Part shown: positions 47,761 through 57,815 of the stretch, one piece after another
How positions within the stretch are numbered: the stretch's first letter is position 1
Layout: each line of letters opens with the position of its first letter
NCBI GenBank assembly: GCA_009746045.1
Contig: RPFO01000079.1
Coordinates: 1,717,285 to 1,781,284 of the forward strand
Reading direction: 5' to 3'
DNA length: 64,000 bases
Origin: Mesostigma viride
Taxonomy: Eukaryota > Streptophyta > Mesostigmatophyceae > Mesostigmatales > Mesostigmataceae
Notes under the pieces: generated by a model
Databases searched by the model: none
The model's input: only the letters and a program-made list of their open reading frames with translations
What the model was told of the DNA's origin: nothing
Translations under genes and position numbers: made by a program

Positions 47761-49976
47761 TCAGGCGCGGCGCGGCTGTGGAAAAAAAACTAAACTAAGC
47801 GCTGCTGACGTCATCCGACAGGAATTCGGCACTCGGAAGATATCACAAGGTTTGAGACAAGTGATGCGAAATTGCGAATACGAATATTCCACACCGGTTG
47901 ATGTTCCCCCAACCCTTCCATGATCCAACCGTCGCTGCACCCAGCGGACAGAGTGGCCTAAGCGCCCAGACTCTTTCACGTCAGCGGTGAGAGGGCGGCT
48001 GGTTGACGTAAACAGCTCGTTTTCTCCATCAGTCAGAACCCCTAAAGCCCCAGCCATCAGTCCAGTGCCAGTGCGCATTGATTGTCGCATTTATTCAAGG
48101 CCGGCGCTTGCCGACTGCCAGTCTGCCACCACAAATTGCGATCACCTACACCCTGCGTCCCTGCCTACAGTGGAATTATTGCCTTTTAAGGGCACGTTTC
48201 GAAAGCAACTCCGGCACCGTTCCCTTCACCGTCCAGTTGGTCGTGCGCTCGGCCACGCTCGGGTGAGTCCGTGAGTGCTCTCACAATGGTGTCTCGAAGC
48301 TCAAACGTCAAAGCGCGGCCGTGCTGCGCCCGTTGCTGGAAACTTTTTTAGGCTGGCCAGACGGCAGGCCTGAGCTGGCTGTATGTAGGGCCGGCACTCG
48401 ACATTGCTAAGACTGTGCGAGCTGGTTGCGGTCGGGCATGCTGTCATGATCTCGTCCCTATTCCTCGAACTACTTATCTAGTCTAATGATTGGTTCAAAT
48501 GCCTAGACGTACTGTACCTAGCCAGCCTCATTGCCCGCCTGCAATGCTTTTTCCTAATTATCAATTTATCATATTGGTGACCTCAAAACTCCAAGCTTCT
48601 GTTTAAAAACTGAATTAGATAATCACTGTAATGCGCCGGCCTGCCTCGTAACGTTGCGTATGTATACAAACACGTAACGTTGCATGTGTCGGATTCTTAT
48701 TACTGTCTACTTGAGGGTTCTTCTTGTCGGGGTCTAATGTCCTTCTGTTGCATGCCATTCTCACCTCCGTAATTTATCATACTCAAAGAATGTATATGTC
48801 TCCTTCATGTATACAAATACCGACATATGCAATATACAGGCCGCTAATGAACTATTCAGCCGGCCTGCACAGCTAGCCTGTAAGAACTCTAAGTATCGGG
48901 CAATATTGATCAAAAGACACAGCCACCTAATTAATTGCACAGCTAGCGGCTGCAGTAATATATGGGCAATATATATATATATATATGTTTATTATGAATT
49001 AACAGTACATCGAGCGTATCGGGAAATATTGTGACACATATCCACTAGCGCTCCAGCGCTCCAGCCGTACTAGTAAGTGTGCATCTGCGCTATCCAGCTG
49101 TGCGCTAGACAGTAGCTAGCCATATCTATCGGTTGCACGCAACCATGCACTAGACAATTTATTATATATTTATTTACATTGCAAATAGCAGGCAAGCTAG
49201 TGCATATGCATGCAGGACATGCAGAGTCGTGTAAGCGGCGCCTAGTATTACTAGTGATGGCATATATATATAATGCAGGATGGATCTGGCCACAAATTTC
49301 GAGCCATTGATCATATATATATTTATTTATTTGCTGATGACGATAAATTACGGCCAGGCTATGACGTATATGCACACCAGCGGCCTAGTGCTATACCAAC
49401 GCTGTACACGGTAAGTATTGTACAACTATCATATCATTATTATCATGAACGTCACAAACGTTTCTTTTTTACGCGTTCACATATCATGAATCACGTCAAT
49501 AATGAACGTCGGGTGTGTCAACACACATTTCAATAACATTGTAAATTATTACTATGTGACGTATAATTGCGTCTCATGATATTGCATGCATCATGAATTG
49601 AAAGGGTTGGTGGTAGACCGGTCTACTATCGTAGACAGGGTCTCGAAAACCAACCAAAAAATATAATAGCAGAAATGCCAACCCTTTCAATTGTTGCGAT
49701 GGAACTAGTTGTACATTATAATGTGAGTTACACATTCGAAATATAGCCTGCATGTAAGTAGCTGAAGGCACTAATAATACAGTATACATACTGGTACTGT
49801 AAGCGGACGTTTCTCAGTAATATATTATTTAGGCAACACATAAACATATATAGCATGTCAGGTGTCACGTTTATGACGTCGGCATTGGTCCAATATTAAG
49901 GGTCCTAATTCTAATTGTGAATACATGCATGCATATGCAAGCTGTAGTATAATTATCGTGCTGATGTCAACATCAA

Positions 49977-50010
<34 letters not shown>

Positions 50011-50259
50011 GTCATCATCATCAATTATTTATCGGAGCGTACCCCACCTCTGATCTGTATGTACTGAAAATAACTTCCTGCCTGCATCACTGACAGTTCG
50101 GTGTTGCCTTTTGCGGATAATAAACAATTACTACGCTGCAACAGGTTCACTCTGCAATATGCAATCTGCAACAAGTCCCTGGGAGTGCAGCTACTAAGGC
50201 TGCTTTTGATAGTCGATCTGGTCTGATCATTTGTCACCAACGGTGCTCGTACACGCTGC
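47761..50259. other. Intergenic host sequence with microsatellites
   Basis: No convincing gene. AT-rich from about 48800, with (AT)n at 48970-48986, TATATATTTATTTATTT near 49312 and an (ATC)n tract at about 49976-50025. An inverted pair (ATTGAAAGGGTTGG at 49597 and CCAACCCTTTCAATT at 49678) marks a possible foldback. Confidence 0.4.
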
Positions 50260-53121
50260 ATGGCGGCATCTTGTGCGCGCGCGCGTGCTTTTCCCATGAC
50301 TGCCAGTATGCTAGTTGTTCAATCGGGTGCAGCTGGCCAGTGCCATGGCGCCTTCTCGGCGAAGAGCTTGTTTACACGTCGTAGCTACGTGCGATTCTGC
50401 CTTGTGCTCGTGGCTTTCTGTATCATGAGCATGGAGGCCGCTGGTTGCCCTGCTGCCTTCACAGCAGGTGTGGGCTGCTCCAATGACGGGCAGTGCAGCT
50501 TTGGTTCAAGCTACACCAACAAGCAGTGTGAGACGGTTACCCTGAAGAGGCTCTCCTCGCTCAACTGCAGCCCTGATGACGCCACAGTGACGATTGAGGC
50601 TTCCAGCAGCATCATCTTGGAAAACAACAGCACGCTATCTTGCTTGGGCATGCGTTGCACTGTCATTTTGAAAGCGCCGGTAGTTATCATCTCTCCAGGG
50701 GCTATTGTACGTGGCGCTTCCATCGAGATATGGGGCAGCTCAAACATTACCGTCAATGGCACGATAACTGCTTCATTTATGGCCCGTGGGAGTGGCAGCG
50801 CTGGGAACGTGGCCTCTCGGGAATGCGGGGGAGGTGGGCATGCTGCATCCGGGTGTGGTGGCGGAGGAGGGGCATCCTTCCTTGTGGATGAAACTTGGCC
50901 TCGCACATTTGGCGGATCATCGGCAACTGGCTCATACGGTGGTGGCCGTATTATGGTTCAAGGAGGATTGCTAGCAGTGAATGGAGCTATTACTTCAGAT
51001 GGGGACAAATCCATCTGTATCAGACCTGCCAACTGGTATTTCTGTCCCTGTGATGGTTCATATACCGGCGGTGGTGCTGGAGGGTCCATCCTTTGTGTCG
51101 TTACCCAGGTGACGGGCACTGGAATCATCTCTGCCAATGGGGGGGTAGGCAATCAATTGGGTGGGTCAGGTGGCGCGATTGCAATATATGTTGCGAGTCT
51201 AGCGGGAATCGGCGAGGCCCTCCGGTGCACAGCAACTGGAGACTGCAATCGCAATGGGCAAGTAAACTTCTACCAATCCAATTTCTCTCCTCCTCCGCCA
51301 AGCCCTCGTCCCCCTCCTTCTCTATCCACATTCCCAGCACCCCCCTCCCTTCCAGCTCCTCCAGTCCCACCATCACCCCCACCTCCCCGTCTTTCACCTC
51401 CATTGCCTCCCTCGCCACCTCCTCCACCTCCCTCTCCCTCTCCTTCGCCACCCTCAATCCCATTTCAAATCCTGGCTAGCCGCCTGGAGAGCTCAATTTA
51501 CAACGACATCTCCTTCTCGTTTGGCCTGTCAGCTGAACTCACCCCGGCCCCACTCTTTGATTGCCTCTTGGACCGAGTTCAGTGGGTGAGATGTGAAAGC
51601 CCGGTGACATACATCAACCTCACGGAAGGTAGCCACACCTTCCAAGTCCGTGCTATCTGGCCGCCGAGCATCATCATCAGCTCTGGGCAGTTCCAGTGGA
51701 GAGTGGACTCGCTTCCACCCACCGTCACAGTCGATGCACCGCCTGTGGTGTCCAACTCTCCTTTCACCGTCATTTTCCGGTGGAGCGAGAGTTTGCCGGA
51801 AGGAGCATTCACGCACAGTCTCCTTGAACTGACTGGTGCATCTGTCCGCACCTTTCAAGCAGATGCATCCAGACGGGTGTTCACACTTACTGCCGTAGCC
51901 GCAGCCTCCTCCAGCAGCCATCCCATTACGATGCGCTTGCCACCAGATGCTGTGCGTGACGGCGCTGGCAACAGCAATATCGAGAAGCTCGTGACCATTA
52001 GCTATGATCCCTCGACACCTACTGTCACGCTACGCAGCCCAATAGCCTGCAACTCTAGCCTTGCTGTCATTTCTCTCTCCTTCCGGCCAGGCGACCTCCG
52101 GTCAGAGATGCAAGGTCAGCAGTTGCAGGTGCAAGGTGGTACGCTTCAGAAGTGGACTGTGGTTACTCCTCTTCAGGCATATGAAGCCCTTGTTGTGCCC
52201 TCAACCGGTGCTTCCACCGTGGTGGTCACTGCCCCTGAGGGCCTGGCAGTCGACACGGTGGGCAACAGGAGTCCAAGTGCGAGCCTTACTATTGCGGTCG
52301 ATCGTGTCCATCCTGTGGTGATCATCAGTGCTCAGGGGCTGCCGCCTGGTGTTGCTGTGACGCCCGCCATGGTGCTGTCCATGATGGTCAACATTAGCAA
52401 GCCGGTTCAAGATTTCCAGCCACAGATGATCAACGTGCTGGAGGGCTCTGGGTATGTCGACCTGCCCACCTGGCAGGTTCTGCCGATTGGAAATGGCGCC
52501 ATCTACTTATTCAAATTCATTGTCCAGCAGGCTGGTCGCTTGACATTGTCTGTAGACATTGGAGCTGTGCGTGACTCGGTGGGCAACTTCAACTACCAGG
52601 AGTCAAGGTTCAGCCTCTGCATCGGCTCCGCCATGGATGGCGCGTGCAAAAGCACCCCCCCAACTGCCACTTTCTCCGTCCCAACGAAAACATCTGCTGA
52701 GGTGATTTATGTTGACATAACCCTCAGCTCCTCAGACGTCACGGACTTTGAAATCTTTGAGGATGTCAGAGTGAGTGACCGCAGCGGTGTCATTTTGGCC
52801 AACTCTGTGGGGTATTCTGGCAGCTCTGCCTCCTTCCAGTTCAGGCCTTCCAAGAACGGTGAAGTCACCTTCAGCATTCTTCCTGGCTCGTTCTCCAATA
52901 GTGCGGGCCTTACAAACACTGAGAGCGTTCATGCCACTGTGTTATATGAAGGCTACGCTGAGCCGGACGAGGTAGAAAACACCCTTAAACTGATTGTGGC
53001 CCCTGCTGTGAGTGGTGGCCTTGCCTTGATCAGCACCTTAATTGGTTTGTGTGTCACCCACAGGCACAAGAAGCGGAAAGCAGCTGCCGCTGCTGCCGCC
53101 GCCAAAACTGCGATGTTGTAG
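50260..53121 (+). CDS. Secreted/membrane glycoprotein with Pro-rich linker and Ig-like repeats
   Basis: A single-exon 953-residue protein. A hydrophobic core (VRFCLVLVAFCIM, about 44-56) after a long N-terminus is a signal peptide or signal anchor. Residues 60-330 are Cys-containing, rich in Gly (GGGGHAASGCGGGGG) and in NxS/T sites, with short beta strands like a beta-helix. An SPPPP-type linker (about 333-400) resembles hydroxyproline-rich algal wall proteins. Residues 440-890 hold about four bacterial-Ig-like (BIG_19-like) domains, with motifs such as DSLPPTVTVDAPPVVS, FRWSES and DAVRDGAGN. A transmembrane helix (APAVSGGLALISTLIGLCV) and a short basic tail (HRHKKRKAAA) end it. It is probably a cell-surface or matrix protein of the algal host. 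The length of the N-terminus leaves the start uncertain; ATG 50296 is an alternative. Confidence 0.75.
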   Translation: MAASCARARAFPMTASMLVVQSGAAGQCHGAFSAKSLFTRRSYVRFCLVLVAFCIMSMEAAGCPAAFTAGVGCSNDGQCSFGSSYTNKQCETVTLKRLSSLNCSPDDATVTIEASSSIILENNSTLSCLGMRCTVILKAPVVIISPGAIVRGASIEIWGSSNITVNGTITASFMARGSGSAGNVASRECGGGGHAASGCGGGGGASFLVDETWPRTFGGSSATGSYGGGRIMVQGGLLAVNGAITSDGDKSICIRPANWYFCPCDGSYTGGGAGGSILCVVTQVTGTGIISANGGVGNQLGGSGGAIAIYVASLAGIGEALRCTATGDCNRNGQVNFYQSNFSPPPPSPRPPPSLSTFPAPPSLPAPPVPPSPPPPRLSPPLPPSPPPPPPSPSPSPPSIPFQILASRLESSIYNDISFSFGLSAELTPAPLFDCLLDRVQWVRCESPVTYINLTEGSHTFQVRAIWPPSIIISSGQFQWRVDSLPPTVTVDAPPVVSNSPFTVIFRWSESLPEGAFTHSLLELTGASVRTFQADASRRVFTLTAVAAASSSSHPITMRLPPDAVRDGAGNSNIEKLVTISYDPSTPTVTLRSPIACNSSLAVISLSFRPGDLRSEMQGQQLQVQGGTLQKWTVVTPLQAYEALVVPSTGASTVVVTAPEGLAVDTVGNRSPSASLTIAVDRVHPVVIISAQGLPPGVAVTPAMVLSMMVNISKPVQDFQPQMINVLEGSGYVDLPTWQVLPIGNGAIYLFKFIVQQAGRLTLSVDIGAVRDSVGNFNYQESRFSLCIGSAMDGACKSTPPTATFSVPTKTSAEVIYVDITLSSSDVTDFEIFEDVRVSDRSGVILANSVGYSGSSASFQFRPSKNGEVTFSILPGSFSNSAGLTNTESVHATVLYEGYAEPDEVENTLKLIVAPAVSGGLALISTLIGLCVTHRHKKRKAAAAAAAAKTAML

Positions 53122-54420
53122 AAATGAGGCTCAGCAGTTTTTACCTTGAGCTATACTAGGTTCATGGATCAGAATGTCACAAGTAGCCAACATCGTGTCA
53201 AGAAACTGTGGACAATTCCGCACAGGAAACTTGCCACATCCTTACGTGAATTGTGGCAGTTCAGCTATTTCATGCCCTTATACATGTATCTTGCAGCCAA
53301 TCTTGTACTGTAGTTGACAGTGTCGCATGAGAGAGTCACGCCACTTGCAGAAGCAATTATACGTAGTAGTATTTTTGCTGTGATTAGGCGTTACTAGCAA
53401 CAAAGAACTGTTTACGAGCCTTCTGGCGCTCTTGTCAGATTAGAATTTGATGCAGTATATCGTGAGATATCAAGTGCCGACTGCACTCAATGACAGGCTC
53501 TACCGGTTTCCAGTTTCTCGTTTCTCAAAATTTATTCAGATAAGGTGTTTATCATTTTTAAAATACAGGATTATAACCTCATGAATTAAATCACATCATC
53601 CCATGGTACCAACAGTTCTGGATAGCTATTCTTATTGTTATTATTATAATTTTTTAAAATGGAACATAACTCTGTTGGGAGTATATTATGTAGTTAACGC
53701 CAAGCGCATTGGCGTGTTCCTGATTCGGCATATCTCTACGATTCCAGGGGCACCGGAACGAGTCGACGAGTATCAAGAAAGTTATGGCGTTCCGACTACC
53801 CCGGTCGCGCGCAAGCGCGAGCCGGCTGCTATTCGAGGTCGTACGTGAATATGTGCCGACGGCACATTGGGCCGACAGTAATTCCTGGGCTGACAGGAAT
53901 TAGGTGCTGTACCTACGACGGTATTGGATTAATACGTCGTACGCAGAGAATAGGAAATATGACTTGCGGCCCGGCCCTTAGAACGGGCGCAACAATGAGA
54001 TAAATTGTGTATTTGGCTTGTTTTCATAGTCCGCAGGACTTTAGGACTCATTTCGGGACTTATTTGGGAGTTGTCCTATGTATGTTCGGGACTTTTGTAT
54101 GAAATTATGATAGTTCGTGTGATTCGGACTAATTATTTTGGGCCTAGGTTGAAGTACAAGATCTTCTAGGGGCTGGGTCGGCCCTGGTCGTCAGACGGAA
54201 TCTTTAATGAGTGTCGTCAGTTTCAGCAGTCTCTGGAAGGTCGGTGCTCATGTCGGCGCACCTGCTTACCAGCGTGCCAGCCTGGTAGCGCAGCCTAGGT
54301 GAAATTGGTCCAAGGACGAATGTCTCGTCCTCTTGCTTGTTGAATAAACGATATTTCGTGTAAAAAGCAACCCCTTGAACATATATACCCGCTGAGTGCT
54401 GAGAATGGGCCGGCGTGATC
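53122..54420. other. Intergenic host sequence
   Basis: 3' flank of the glycoprotein gene. No further gene is seen; AT-rich near 53560-53680. Confidence 0.4.
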
Positions 54421-54469
54421 ATCATTCCTAATTAGGCTTGGCATGCTTAGTTAGACGTCTAAGGGACGA

Positions 54470-54815
54470 GTTTCAGCCCGTTAGACTAGCTGGCACCAAG
54501 CCCGATAGACTAGCTGGCACCAAGCCCGCCCAGCCTGGGCGATATGTCCTCACCTGGCGTGCCCCCGGCCACGCGCGGCAGGGCCGCCACCCGTGGACTT
54601 TTCGTGATAGACTCGGCATGGGCATGTGCTACATTAGACGTGACGGGCTCACCCCCGGGCAGCCTCCTGGTTTGTCTGTAATATGGAGGCAGATGGCAAG
54701 GATAGATGGCATGAAGGAGACCACCCCCCTGCCTGTGGGGGCTCTGCGTGTGACCAAGTATGGCATTCATAGCGATTCGGGCCGCGGTGCCCACACCCCT
54801 GTAACTAGGACCTAG
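54470..54815 (+). pseudogene. LINE 3'-end fragment, plus orientation
   Basis: It encodes PAQPGRYVLTWRAPG, WTFRDRLGM and VTKYGIHSDSGRG, the same C-terminus as the minus-strand LINE next to it. It ends CCTAGA and then (TTAA)n. Only the 3' end is present, as expected of 5'-truncated retroposition. Confidence 0.65.
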
Positions 54816-54918
54816 ATTAATTAATTAATTAATTAATTAATAGACACGTGACTGCGTCACGTGAGCATAAGTCGTCAGTGGGAGGGGAACATGGGATGGA
54901 ATGGATGGTATAAGCTAT

Positions 54919-56300
54919 CTAGGTCCTAGTTACAGGGGTGTGGTCACCGCGGCCCGAATCGCTATGAATGCCATACTTGGTCACACGCGGAGCCCCCACA
55001 GGCTTGGGGGTGGTCTCCTTCATCACTACTTGCCATCTATCCTTGCGCACCATCTGCCTCCATATTACAGACAAACCAGGAGGCTGCCCGGGGGTGAGCC
55101 CGTCACGTCTAGTGTAGCACATGTCCATGCCGAGTCTATCACGAAATGTCCACGGGTGGCGGCCCTGCCGCGCGCGGCCGGGGGCACGCCAGGTTAGGAC
55201 ATATCGCCCAGGCTGGGCGGGCTTGGTGCCAGCTAGTCTATCTGAGGTATCTACCTGATCTGTGCGGGCCAGGTGCCCGGCTAGGCCCATGCGCCTGTGC
55301 CTAATAATGTGGGAAACATAGGGCAAATCAGCGTACAAATCCTCATTACTAATGTGCAAACCAAAGGGGAAGTTAAGGGCCTTGCACAGCATCTTGGTGA
55401 CGGCACCGTCGAGTCGTTGCTCCAGCTCCTGCGTCAGTGCCCACGTCTCGGCGCCGTAGGTCATGCAGGATCGTCAGAATGACGACCTTGAAGAGGTCAC
55501 GCTTGACAATCCGGGGTAGGGCGGGGTTGCTCCACCAGCGGCGGTGGTCATGGAGGTGCGCGCCCACGCCATGCCGATCCGTGTCGTCATGTCGTCCTCG
55601 CAGTCGGGAAGCCAACTGCCGAGCAGCTTGAAGCGGCCTGAAGGAGGGTAGTTGACCTCGGCATCGTCTAAGAGGCGGAGTATAGGTGGGGGGCCTGCCA
55701 TGCCGAGGGCCAGGGCCTCCGTTTTGGGGCTGATTTCTAGACCAACCGCCCGAGCCTCGAGCGCCAGGCAGTCCAGCCAAAGTTGGGCAGACTCCGGCTT
55801 CTCGATGAGCGTGATGTCGTCGGCATAAATGAGGTCAGCTAGTAAATTCTGCTGGTTAGTCGGCCCCCCTTCCCCAAGCTCGTTCGTGATCGCTAGGCCA
55901 GGGGCACGGCCTGCATGCAATGCTAGCAAAGCGAGCACGTGCCTGGCGGATAACATAATCCACTACAATAATAAACAGGTACGGTGACAGGACGCAACCC
56001 TGCCAGACGCCGGTCTGCAGTGGGCATGGCGGGGTAATGCCGTGTTGAGTGCGCACCGAAGTGGTCGACCCCTCATACAGCGTGCGGATGACGGTAATCA
56101 GGGGAGTGGGGACGCGAGCGCAAGCAAGTACAGCCCATAGAGCGTCCCAGAGGACAGAATCAAAAGCCTTGATGAAGTCGACGAAGATCAGGATGGCGGG
56201 AAACTCACCAGGTTGCAGGAGAGCGATTTCCTTGAAGAGGCGACGCGCGACGAAGATGGCCATGACGGTGTTGCGCCCAGGACGGAAGCCCATTTGACTT
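54919..56300 (-). pseudogene. Degenerate non-LTR retrotransposon (LINE) reverse transcriptase
   Basis: Three consecutive minus-strand frames carry one broken reverse transcriptase. At 56293-55856: GFRPGRNT, FVDFIKAFDSV and GVWQGCVLSPYLF. At 55956-55474: LIYADDITLIE, the catalytic YADD box, and GLEISPKTEAL. At 55464-54919: YGAETWALTQELEQRLD and RRMGLAGHLARTD, the typical C-terminal part. The frame changes and missing N-terminal (endonuclease) half show it is 5'-truncated and dead. It points towards the plus-strand 3' fragment at 54470-54815. Confidence 0.85.
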
Positions 56301-56439
56301 TCAGGTGACAGTCGAGGGGCTGGTTTTTCTTAGTATGTTAAAATCTGAACCGTTTATTAAAAATTTATCAAGATGCGACATTTCCCATGCTTTTGGCCAC
56401 TAAACCACCTGCCACATGCCAGCTGGAACTGTGCCCTAG

Positions 56440-56720
56440 TGATGCTCTAATATGCCCCATGCCCCATGGCTCATGCCCCATCATGCCCCATGCCCCATGC
56501 CCTTCTACTGCATGTTCGATGCTCCATGCCACACATGCCACGAACCGCAAGCCAACTGTCAAACATCGTTGCTCCCATTCCCCCATACCCCATGCCCCAT
56601 GCCCCATGCCCCATGCCCCATGTGCCCAAAACCAAGCCCCCATGCCCGGCCATATGGCCTGATTGCTCCATGCTCCATGCCCCATGCACCATCCCATGCC
56701 CTGGCACATCCCATGCCATA
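56440..56720. repeat. ATGCCCC minisatellite
   Basis: Repeated ATGCCCC/CATGCCC heptamers, dense at 56453-56505 and 56585-56650. Non-coding. Confidence 0.75.
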
Positions 56721-57064
56721 TTACAATGCGCGTGATTTTCATCAATGATGTGTGTGTGTGCTTCTTGCGCCTACTTGCCTGTGTTATGACCATGCCAATG
56801 CAGTTTGAAGTCACAACAACTACTGATCAAGGAGCTGCAGTCCAAGTATATTGCATGAGGGACCCAGCACAAGAACCGTTATAATGTCAAAATGCAGCTG
56901 GGCACTGTCAAGACGAAATGGCAGCCAGCTTACATGCTGACTCTCTTGGCCATCACATTTTTCGCAAGCCCAATACCTTGTCATCCTGCTATGTCCAAGG
57001 TAGCCACTAAAAGCCAGCCACATTGGCAAAAAAGTTGTCTCCACCGATAGGTCACTGCACCTTG

Positions 57065-57547
57065 AGTTGCAAATAAATGGAATGCGATGTAAATCAGAAA
57101 GCATGAAATGAACGTTGTGTTTATTGTTCTCATACGTTATTGTCGTTGTTGCATAATTCGTCTTCGTTGCGCATAAGAACCTGTTGCGCTTGGCACCTTC
57201 ATCAGTCTTGCTGAATATCCTACGTGGACATGCATTCCATGTAGTTTAGTGCATGCCGCGTGTTAGATACTTCTAGAATCCTCTAGGAGGTACCAAGGCA
57301 GATGCGCATACATGATAGGCCGATAGTCGGCTCAGTCCTCTTGATAGGACTACACCGGCCCTTGACCAGCCGGTGACGTGGAGGCCTGGGAGACGTCCAC
57401 ACATTCTACGTGGCGTTATCCCATTGGCGAGTACTAGTGAAGTACAGCCATTGGCCCAATACTACAATAAAGTATATTGTAGTAATCTGTACAAGATCCT
57501 CTATCTCTGAGGACCCATGTGGACCCTAGATGGGTCTCCAACCAACT
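57065..57547 (-). repeat. 3' LTR of the Copia-like element
   Basis: 483-bp terminal repeat, the 3' end in element orientation. It differs from the other LTR at only a few bases (for example ATAGGCC versus ATGGGCC), indicating a recent insertion. Confidence 0.85.
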
Positions 57548-57815
57548 CCAGCCATTCTTTCCCTTGTGAAAGTGATAAGGCTTAGATGTATTCATTGATG
57601 TTCGGCCGCACCTGGCCAGTTCACTTTCACATATGTGGGCAATGGGGACTCACTTGGGTCTTATGGAGTTTGCATCTCATCATTGCATGGTTGGTGTAAC
57701 CTGCTGTAGGGAAAACCCAAATCTGAAGGAAAACCTCTTCTCCAGAGAGGATAAAACCTCCAGGGGGATAAAAACCTACAGGAGGAGCACTAGGCTCAGG
57801 CTCCCAGATTACTCC

